Below, piece by piece: positions 13,604 to 64,000 of a stretch of 64,000 bases of DNA. Each line of letters starts with the position of its first letter. The first letter of the stretch is position 1. The translations under genes and the position numbers were made by a program. A model generated the notes under the pieces. The model was not told the origin of the DNA. It did no database searches and saw nothing but the letters and a program-made list of their open reading frames with translations. The DNA is from Tanypteryx hageni (taxonomy: Eukaryota > Arthropoda > Insecta > Odonata > Petaluridae), in the NCBI GenBank assembly GCA_028673005.1, contig CM054117.1, forward strand, positions 30,724,561 through 30,788,560. The letters are read 5' to 3'.

Positions 13604-14571
13604 CCGTATATACTCGTGTATAGTTCGAGTTTTTAAGACCAAATTTTTGTGCAAAAAATTGGGGGTCGAACTATACACGAGTAATACTTTTGAGGGTTTA
13701 AAATCTCGGATCTAAAAAATTATCTTTTTAAAAATATCATAATAAAAATCAAGATATATTTTGGTCATCCACCTCACTGTCTTAACTTCTATGATATAGC
13801 TCCAAAACTTCCTATTTACCTTTAATTTTATCGATTTTCATTAGAACTATGTTGTTTTTCATTTTTTTCTTTTTCAAAGACTTATATACCTGTCCTGTAT
13901 TATCTCGAAATTCTGATTTGATTGCGACCCAGTAGTATATTTCATTATTTTTTTATACATTCTGTGGTGGGTTATAGTGCATTTTAACCAAAATTCGTAA
14001 TGTAACCATTATACTGACCTTTTGTCGCCGTAATGTCGTTACGTGAATACTAAAGCCTGTCTCATATTCACCGATTGTTTTCTTGATTTCTATGCATATC
14101 TTTCTTGCGTCTTATAACAACAGATGAGTTGGAATGAATTATATTAAAATGAGTTTATTTCATCTTGTTCAACTATCATTCATAACTTTTATTAAAGGTT
14201 TTAAGAGTAATATGCGTCTATTAATTTTCGTTATATAAGCTTAATTTTCATCTAATCGCTAGAAATTCTGCCACCATTCGTATGTCACATCTCGTAGTTA
14301 AAAAGTAATAAATATTTTTCTTCTCAAGATCGTGCAATAGGTTTACGATGTTTACAGTTTATTATTCGTATAGTATTATTATGATACTAAAAGCTGTTGA
14401 AAACCAAGATGTGAGCTTCGAGATATCGAAATGAAAAATGTCGATCCTGATGGAAATCTAGGGTAAAAGAGTAAGTAGAAAGCTAGGGTCGAATTATACA
14501 CGAGATATAAGAAAAAATCTAATTTTTTCGCCGAGAAATCGGAGGTCGAACTATACACGAGTATATAATAG
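13604..14571. mobile_element. Tigger-type non-autonomous element
   Basis: Left end CCGTATATACTCGTGTATAG after a TA; right end is the inverse, CTATACACGAGTATATA, with a slightly altered tip near 14571. The subterminal GGGGGTCGAACTATACAC and GGAGGTCGAACTATACAC are mirrored as well, and a third partial copy lies at 14489-14510. No transposase is visible. Flanking bases suggest TA at 13602-13603 and 14572-14573. Confidence 0.8.
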
Positions 14572-14683
14572 TAATAATAGTAATAGGGAAAAATTACAAT
14601 TTTCATTAAAATCTAGAATTAAATCATCACAAATGGAGTGATTATAAAAAACAGGAACGTAGAACACATGAAATAAAAAAATA

Positions 14684-15784
14684 CAGGCATCCCTCATTAT
14701 AGAGCGCTTCACTTAGTGCAGTTTCGTTATAGTGCTCTTGCAACTGAAACATTGTTTTGGTCATATATTACAAGTACATAACTTTCTTATAATATTTATT
14801 ATGCCTAATTAGAATTTGTAGGTAAGTTATGATTAAATTATAAATCATTAAACTATACAATCAACAAAAAATGTAATCTCTTCCATAGTTTTTTGGTTCT
14901 ATTTCAATGGCAGTTAATCTACATTAGATTTTGTTGATATCAGGATTAATAGATCTTACTTATCTGATTTCACTGCGACAAGTCGCCTTAATTTATTTTC
15001 TTATCTGTATATTCTACATGTAGCGCTTATTAGCTTCTCCATTAACTTTCACTTGGTTAGACATTATTTGACAATAATATCCTTGCCCGAATGGGATTTT
15101 TGTTTAGTGTCATTCTGAGGCTAGTTCACGTATAAAAAATATATTACATCAACACACATGCAAAACGCATTGGGATGGCAGCACTGAAGTCGCAGCTAGT
15201 TCAATCGGCAAGTTGGCCACTCTACCTTAGTAAGCAAGAAAAAAATACCCACGTGAAACAAACATAAACCCCTTCACCCTCGATGTCTTCTGTCTGATGA
15301 GGTATTAGTCTTGTGATTAGTGTGTCAGTGGAGTTATTTTCTATTTTTTTGAACCATCATATTATTTGTGATGAATCAAAAGCATGGAAATACATGTGCT
15401 AAGGATTTTTCTGAAAAGAAACAAAGAAAACTTTGTCACTTTCAGTGAAACTTGAAGTAATTGGACGAATTGTAGGTGGAGAATGGCAAGTTGATGTTTG
15501 CAAAGCTTTGAAATTAGCGGGATTGACGATAAGATAAACTGCTGTATAATTTTATTTGTTTATAAAAAGCACATCTTTATATGTTTTAATTGTTTCTCTG
15601 ATTTAAGCATGAAAATATATTGTATTATTATATTGGAAATTCATTAGCATTAAGAGTAGGTTCGAAGTAAGGATCTAATGTATTTACATTAGTGTTTATG
15701 AGAAAAATTCCCTTGCTTAATGCGGTTTCAGTTAGTGCTCTGTTTTTTGGGAACCAATTAAGGGCACTAAGTGAGGGATGCCTG
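14684..15784 (+). mobile_element. Internally deleted Tigger element
   Basis: Termini CAGGCATCCCTCA in inverse orientation with flanking TA (14682-14683 and 15785-15786). Subterminal words CACTTAGTGC / GGGCACTAAGTGAG mirror each other. Only the N-terminal part of the transposase remains. Confidence 0.88.
15371..15538 (+). pseudogene. CENP-B-type DNA-binding remnant of a Tigger transposase
   Basis: Begins with ATG and, after one frameshift near 15420, reads LSLSVKLEVIGRIVGGE followed by QVDVCKALKLAGLTIR and a stop. This matches the first helix-turn-helix of pogo/Tigger transposases and CENP-B, which binds the element ends. The remaining roughly 450 residues, including the DDE domain, are absent. 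Confidence 0.85.
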
Positions 15785-16143
15785 TATATCTGCTTTTTAT
15801 GTAATAGCGTTACAAAATAAATCATTACTTTAAAATGCTTTCATCACCAGATATTTACATACTTTTGCAACTTATAAATTTTTTTTAATTGTAACAAACA
15901 TTTGTTTAAACTATCATAAAAGATGAAATAAGAAATTATTAGCATTAACAAAATGCATACAGAAAGTTCTTTTTACAGCCTAAAACACTTTAGAGCTAAA
16001 CATGATTAAATATTTCTAAATAAAACATCTCATTAAAATTTTAATAACTAATACAATTAAGTAGCAGACTCATTAATATCGCAAGTTTTTTAATACAACA
16101 ATACAACTTTAGCACAACTATAACTACTTCAAACTAAGCATAC

Positions 16144-58187
<42,044 letters not shown>

Positions 58188-58507
58188 CTAGAAATGATAA
58201 AATAAATACTTCCCATTTTAGAAATATGCATAATAAGGTAATAAAAATTCAGTAAAATGTTGTAATATATAATTCAAATGCATGATATTTTAAAAAATGG
58301 TATTTATAAATGATACAATCTCACATGAAGTAGATGATTATTCATTTTTATATTTTAAACAAATCAAGAATCTTTACATTGAAAATTCTGGAGACTAATT
58401 CAGCAGTTTAATGTTTAATTAATAATTAGTATATTCTTGATAAGATAGTTAAAATAGAAAGTACAGAGGAAAATTCAATTATTTTAAAGACAATGTTGTT
58501 ATAAAAA

Positions 58508-58721
58508 TCTGATGTGGCCACCACATGACTTTCTCCATATCTGTAATATTTCTAAAAATTCCGAATAGGTTAGATAATAATAAATATTTTAAGAAACTGC
58601 GAAAAAAATTTAAAGACTACACAAACTTAAACTTAAACCATAGCCTTCTGATACTGAATATAGCCACATTTTTCATTAATACAATACTTGCCCCTATACT
58701 ACGTATATGGAGAAAGTAAAA
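58508..58721 (+). repeat. Subfamily X repeat, internally deleted
   Basis: Has both ends, TCTGATGTGGCCACCACATG and TATATGGAGAAAGTAAAA, joined after about 165 bp of the left part. The middle 490 bp of the full copies is missing. Confidence 0.8.
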
Positions 58722-59110
58722 ATAAAATTTGAGACACTTTTCAATGGCTTTTATAAGCATGATAGGTTATAATCAGTACATTTCTCCGATGAACAAAGAT
58801 ACCAGAATACCTCTTGCTATAAAAATGGTCACAAAAGTGATTTTAGAACTCAAAACCAATTTTAATTCATTTAATCTACAAAAAATATTGATTTCAATCT
58901 TCCAAAAATGAAGAAAATTTTTTTTAATGCTCCTTGAATTCTATGTTGGCTTGTATTATGGAAAATTCAATTAAAGCTGAATCTGAATAAAAATTTGCAT
59001 AAGTTGATAAATGGTTAATTAAGAAGAATTTCGAAACAATATAAATATATCAATATCTTTTTCATACCAAAAGAGAGTGAAATTCCGACTAATATATTCT
59101 TTATGTGAGA
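58722..59110. other. Non-coding stretch
   Basis: No exon for the first half of the PH domain could be found here or further right. Confidence 0.4.
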
Positions 59111-59111
59111 T

Positions 59112-59270
59112 GCTGCATAGTCTATAGCAGGGACGGCCAAACCACAGCTTGCGAGCCACATACAACTCTTTTAAATATCCATTTGGAGACATGCCAACGT
59201 TTTCCACTAAAGAACACAATGACATAGTGTGACTTGAGACATGTTGGAGATGCCTAAGTGACATGCATTA
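59112..59270 (+). repeat. hAT-like non-autonomous fragment
   Basis: Matches 18420-18600 in the other orientation (see there); begins near TAGTCTATAGCAGGG and GGCCAAACC. Confidence 0.5.
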
Positions 59271-60149
59271 TATCTGAATTGCTTCAGGTACAGGTTATGC
59301 TTTACTGCTCGTAACTTCATGAATAAAGAATGTCATGCAGCTCTTGAACTTCTGAAGATTATCGTATGTGGCTCTGAGTGCAAGTACCGTATTAACCCAA
59401 AAGGATGATGAGGTTTTTCCCAAAAATTTCAGCAAAAAAATTGGGGATCGTCTGAAAATCAAATACAAAGTTTTATTAAATGCCGCACAGAACACCCAGA
59501 TGCTCATTCTATGTCTACAAAAATGCATTTATTTATGCATACGCAATATGTTACATTCAATTAATTACTACAATGCATTTATTCATATTCTTGAAGTTTC
59601 CACCTCACAGGTATTGGTGGAAGGGGAGTGTTGACAAATGCATGTCAGAACTTGTAATAGGCTGGGTTTGAAATTTGATACATACAGCAGTGAAAATGAC
59701 TACACTAAGATTGCCAGTGTTTTGTGTGTCTTGTTGCAATTTAAACATTTGTTACTTTTCAATTGGTGCACCAGAACAGATGACAAGTACACCTGCAGTT
59801 TGAAGAGTATAAGCTCTATGACAGTATGTGACTGGTGCAAACTTTGCTAAGTTTTAATGTGAAGTGAGGATTAGTTATTATTTTTAGCAGTTTTAAATAA
59901 GTTACCCCGAATCTTAGGACTGAAATGACATTGCGTAGAGAAGAAAGGCAACTCTGTAAAAGGGAAATTATTACTAGGTGTAAGACCAAGTTTTGATAGA
60001 AATTTAAGCTAATGGTGGTGAATTATCCTAAAGAAACTAACAATTATGAGGCTGAGAGGAAATATAATGTGATGAGGCAAATTTGCGAAGATGGAATCAA
60101 GCAAAACAGAAACTTGAAGGTGCTAACTCAACACGGAAATCATTTAGTG

Positions 60150-62374
60150 CAGCGTTTCTCAACCTTTATTAGACCGTGGAGCACACCACGATATCCCCTT
60201 ATTTAGGAGGAGCACCAGACCAAATCCTTCTATTATATAAAATCAAAACCCTCCCCTCTCCCTATAGGTTGACATAAAATTAAATGGGAGCAAATGCGAT
60301 GCAGCATATTTTTCATTCGCATTTTAAAATCACTTAGAATCCCTCTATGAATGCGGCACTTGAACCAAACGACGCTTGAAAGAATGGAAATTCATTTTCC
60401 GGCCATTTATTTTTGAATACGCGTAGAATTGTTCCGCAAATTCATTATTAAAAAGAAATTTTGGCTAAATTTTAGACGAAAAAATTTTGTAGTCAAGGGT
60501 ATCTGAATTGTTGCTGTAATTAAGTAAGATACTGTATATATGCATATACTTTTTTACATTTTACAGTACATGAATATTACATTGTCATGAAAACGATCCA
60601 CAAAATTAAATAAATAAGTTCTTACTTATTTTTACACAGATAATACCTGTAAATAAATTATGGAAAAATGTATTCCTCAGCACAGAAACCTATGGTCTAT
60701 AAAAGCCAGAGTGGCTTGATAGCTAGTACCGTCATTAAATTAATACATAAAACAAATAAAACATTAATTATAAAAGCAGAATATACTACAAAATTATTAC
60801 AGCTTTGATAGCAATATCTATTGATTCGTCCGATTGAAGAGCAAAGGTTCTAGCTTTTTTCACTTTCTCTAACAGTTGCTGATAAAGATCTTCATTCATC
60901 ATTGCGATATGTCTTGCAATTGTAACGTTGGAGAGGGGAATTTGTCTAATTTTTTTTCAGCCTTCCCTCCCAAAATTGTCTTGCATGCATCTACTAAGCA
61001 AGGCATGGTTAAACTTTCTCCTATGGTGAAAGGCTTTTAAGTTTTGGCGATTCAGAAAGAAATTAAGAACGATGCATTAAGCACTGAGTCAGTTACTTTG
61101 CATATGTTACTAATTAATTCCCACTGGCTTTTAAATTCATTTTCTCTTCTCTTAAAATACTCGACTGGCTTATTTTGATGCTGCTGGTGTTTTTTATCAA
61201 GATTCTTTTTAATTTCGCTGGAAACATGGCGCTATCTGACAAAACCTCAAAACAAATAACACACTGTGGACTACTGCCTTGACATGTGAAACCGTATTTA
61301 ATGTAATCAGGATCATACTTTCGATGTACTACCGCTTTCTGCTTTTTCCGATCTGACTGTGAAGGCGAGTCACATTATCTATTACCAGCATTGTCTCTCA
61401 TGGAAGTAGATGGAATCGTTTCATCAACATTTGTTTCACTCACTCGGGAATTTTTCATAAAAAAGTCAACATGGTCTGTTTACTCATTTTATCCTGTGTG
61501 TACCAAGCAGACGTAATTTTATTAGAATAAATAGAAATATATTAAATTTAAACTTCATTTTATTAACACAAAAGGCTACTCACGTACTGCCAAAATTTGA
61601 CAAAATACGTAGAATACACGTTTCACAATCACTCACCAACGCATTTAAATATTACACAATGGTAAACGAAAAAACTGATATACAAACAACTATGATGGAA
61701 CACAGTGCCGGACTTGTTTCGTGGATTGCGGGCACAACGTAATTAAACTATAGTCCATGAGATGTAATTATGTCTCCAAGTCGATTTTGGAAGGCGAGTG
61801 GAGGGAGGCAGTGGAAGAGTCCGCAGTCAACAACAGAGGCCTGGTATCATCAGATGCAAGTATATAGAATCTATAGCAAATGTTATACCGAGGGGGAGGA
61901 AGGGAATCGGTGAGTAGGAGAGGGGAGGTGGAATGGTGAAGGGGAGGTGGAATGGTGAAGGAGAGGTTGGTTGGCGGGCAATAAAATGTTCTTTTATGTA
62001 AACAATATGGAAGGAGAAGGTCCGTGAATTGGAGAGATGGATAAAGGGAGTGAATATGCTTCTAAGTAAACAAAGTAAGATGGGGAAGGGAGAGTATTAG
62101 AGAGTAGGAAAGGGGAGGCAGAAAGTTGGAAGAGGTTGGGGAATGGGTAAGAAAACGAGGTAGTATATATTCGGAAAGAAAATGCAGAACAAGTAGATTT
62201 TATAATCAAAGCAGAGTTTCGATTATCATAACGTGATAGACAGAAGTCTTTACACTCCGTTCTAATAAACAATTTAATATTATATTTCCAATAATTGGAC
62301 TTTTCGCTTTAATTTTTTAAAAGGCTTGCGGAGCACCTGCCTCATGTTTGCGGAGCACCGGTTGAGAAACACTG
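60150..62374 (-). mobile_element. hAT element of the Buster/ZBED type
   Basis: Termini CAGCGTTTCTCAACC and GGTTGAGAAACACTG, flanked by a perfect 8-bp duplication atttagtg (60142-60149 and 62375-62382). Subterminal GGAGCACC words are mirrored. 2225 bp with a partial transposase on the minus strand and a GA-rich patch at 61890-62160 that is probably a later expansion. Confidence 0.94.
60793..61440 (-). pseudogene. hAT (Buster/ZBED5-like) transposase, N-terminal part
   Basis: Minus strand reads KYDPDYIKYGFTCQGSSPQC then VICFEVLSDSAMFPAKLKR, a degenerate BED-type zinc finger. In changing frames come KPVEYFKRRENEF, KPFTIGESLTMPCLVDACK and IPLSNVTIARHIAMMNEDLY, then ARTFALQSDESIDIA, which includes the DES catalytic region. 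The C-terminal dimerisation domain is missing, so the element is internally deleted. Confidence 0.87.
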
Positions 62375-62505
62375 ATTTAGTGGACACAAAAGAGGTCGAT
62401 TTCACGAATTAGAAGAAGAAACTGTAAAATTTGCGCATACTCAAAGGACGGACAGAAAACCAGTATCGGAGGCAATCATTAAACTGAAAGTTTATGAAAT
62501 AACAT

Positions 62506-63300
62506 GATCAATAAACACCCCACGGTAAGAATTCAAGTCTAGTAATGGTTGGTGCATACTGATAATGCATTGTAATGGTGTTTGCGTGAGATGAAGAACT
62601 TCTCCTTGCCAATGTTTACCTTCTGACTACATGGACAAACCTATCACTTTTCAGAAGCATGCACCAGCACATGCTTCACTAAAAGAGGGGAGAGAGTATT
62701 TACCGTGGACAATTTGGTTGATGATGGAGTGGAAGAAGCATTGGGGATAGTCCATGCAACCTTAAGGGAGTGGCAAGCAACCTTTTTCTTATGGAGGACT
62801 GCATTAGTATTTCTGAGCACCTCAGCGGGCCGCATTTAAAGTTGCGGTTGTTTCGATGGGCTGCATTTAATGTCTCATATAGTTCGTATGGTTTGCATCA
62901 GACTTTAACCCTTAAGAGATCGCATGGTATTTTGTTACCTAAGTTGCATGCAGTCATTTTGAGTGTTGGAAAATTTCTACCCGTTTAAAAAGTAAAATAA
63001 ATAAAAACAGTTCGCAAGAAGGTTTAGTAAATGAATTGTTGGTCGGTAAATAATTACACAAGTACTTCTCATTTCCAACAACTTGACCGAAAATTGTGAG
63101 ACAAAATCAAGGTGTGTCTTACCTGGAGCAAGTGGAGGGAGGGGTATACACATGTTGTTATGTATGTTAATGTATGGTTTTATTATTTGCTTATACCATT
63201 CATATATATATATATATATATCATACCATAAAGCTCCATAAAATGCCGTACATAAGGTCTTATTATGTTTCAAGAGGTTTTTAACCCGAGGTTTTGGAAC
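62506..63300. other. Non-coding stretch with repeat scraps
   Basis: 62800-62870 has CCTCAGCGGGCCGCATTTAA and similar GGGCTGCATTT words of a hAT-like end. An AT microsatellite sits at about 63203-63222. No gene found. Confidence 0.35.
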
Positions 63301-63329
63301 CGATTATATTGTATAACATGGGTTCTTAT

Positions 63330-63414
63330 GGGAAATATTGCTTTGTTTAACATTGTTTCGTCCTACATCGCTGTTTTCAGGAACGAATTAATGACGTTAA
63401 TCAAGGACACACTG
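63330..63414. repeat. Right end of a Tigger-type MITE
   Basis: Ends CACACTG followed by TA, with TTTAACATTGTTTCG and ATTAATGACGTTAATC just inside, in the style of Tigger MITE ends (compare 17483). A left end was not identified. Confidence 0.4.
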
Positions 63415-64000
63415 TACAATGACCGAAGCATATGAAGTATTGTTGTCATGAAAATATATATTGCATTTTCCACTGTTCTATATCCAATCTGCATTACATT
63501 TGGTACTTAAATATTATACAACTATATATCATAGGCAGCGGTGGATTTGGAAATTTTCCACCCCTTTTTTGGTTTTTTTCCCTAAAAGTATTGCTCAGAT
63601 ATTTGGTTTGTCTGTCCATCTGTGTATCATAATACATAGTTTAATTCATCAAAAGTCTGCATAATATTAATTTTTTTATACTTGCCCTGAAATCCCATAT
63701 TTTTGCCGCCCCAAAATCTCGCCACCCCTAAGCCATTGTCTACTTTGACCTTATTTCAAATCCACTATGACCATAGGTATAAATTTATTGTCAAATTAAG
63801 ACATTTATGCAAGAAAATAATTTCCCACATCAACACCCTGACATATTATAATCCTGATGGAAAAAATTAATTTTGGAGACATGGTCCATTCATTGCTGTT
63901 TATGACATCAAACTCTATAAATAGATAAAATTTAATGAAAATAGAGCCATTTTTCATTAAATTGGAATTTTGTAAAAAGTGCATTGCATTCCATTGTTGC
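63415..64000. other. Non-coding stretch, small Y-repeat scrap
   Basis: 63895-63965 resembles the middle of subfamily Y (TTTATGACATCAAACTC, GAGCCATTTTTCATTAAAT). Nothing else recognised. Confidence 0.4.

Larger units (their letters stand above)
59387..62505 (+). mobile_element. Tigger-type element interrupted by a hAT; right end unresolved
   Basis: Left terminus CCGTATTAACCCAAAAGGAT after TA (59385-59386), with the mirrored-type word TTGGGGATCGTCTGAAAATC inside. A Tigger transposase pseudogene is split by the hAT at 60150-62374. The right terminus was not found by eye, so the end given is that of the last recognised coding. Confidence 0.65.
60012..62505 (+). pseudogene. Tigger transposase N-terminal part, split by a hAT insertion
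   Basis: Before the insertion: VNYPKETNNYEAERKYNVMR and ICEDGIKQNRNLKVL, the first helix-turn-helix of the POGK/JRK-like kind. After it (62383-62505): GHKRGRFHELEEETVKFAHT followed by DRKPVSEAIIKLKVYEIT and a stop, the usual GxxxGRFxELEExVxxFV and PVSREAIxxKAxEIA block. The two pieces are continuous in the ancestral protein, so the hAT landed in coding sequence. The DDE domain was not recognised downstream. Confidence 0.82.

Noticed and set aside
58188..64000. Upstream ORP exon with the KGWHK part of the PH domain
   Set aside because: Looked for on the minus strand with expected codons and not found; most likely lies beyond the window.

Overview
The window looks like an AT-rich arthropod genome with long introns (insect or arachnid; the sequence alone does not decide). 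The evidence is canonical GT-AG splicing, a very high load of TA-flanked pogo/Tigger, mariner and hAT DNA transposons, and non-LTR retrotransposon fragments. There is no prokaryotic or viral gene structure.

The backbone is one host gene on the minus strand. Ten exons between 58187 and 16144 encode the middle of an oxysterol-binding-protein-related protein of the ORP3/6/7 type. In order they give the C-terminal part of a PH domain, low-complexity linkers, a coiled-coil region, a FFAT motif (EFHDARE) and the first half of the lipid-transfer domain with LGETYE and SHHPP. All nine junctions keep phase. The start of the PH domain and the end of the lipid-transfer domain were not found, so the gene appears to run off both ends. 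A single well-conserved exon of an SLC7 (LAT-type) amino-acid transporter sits on the plus strand at 6327-6527 with good splice sites and no partner exons found.

Almost everything else is transposable elements in the introns or flank. Thirteen pogo/Tigger elements with terminal inverted repeats were delimited, often nested: 8279-12436 contains 8905-11319; 49366-53568 contains 50210-53402; 36700-38363 contains a CR1-like retrotransposon; a Tigger at 59387 onward contains a hAT of the Buster/ZBED type with a perfect 8-bp target duplication. There are also a mariner (381-1691), hAT MITEs, two nearly identical CR1-like copies, fragments of a second non-LTR family, a tRNA-derived SINE, and a fold-back element carrying a hammerhead-ribozyme-like core, as found in Penelope-like elements.

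The most unusual signals are these. (1) A dispersed non-autonomous family whose subfamilies share a 3' end finishing in a hairpin; one copy (46395-46976) carries about 255 bp that match the DNA just downstream of another copy at 25271-25530, including the splice donor and last codons of an ORP exon, followed by a second 3' terminus. This resembles Helitron-style read-through capture. (2) The fold-back hammerhead-like structure at 11397-11592. (3) The lone SLC7 exon, whose splice acceptor lies about 20 bp from the tail of a retrotransposon.
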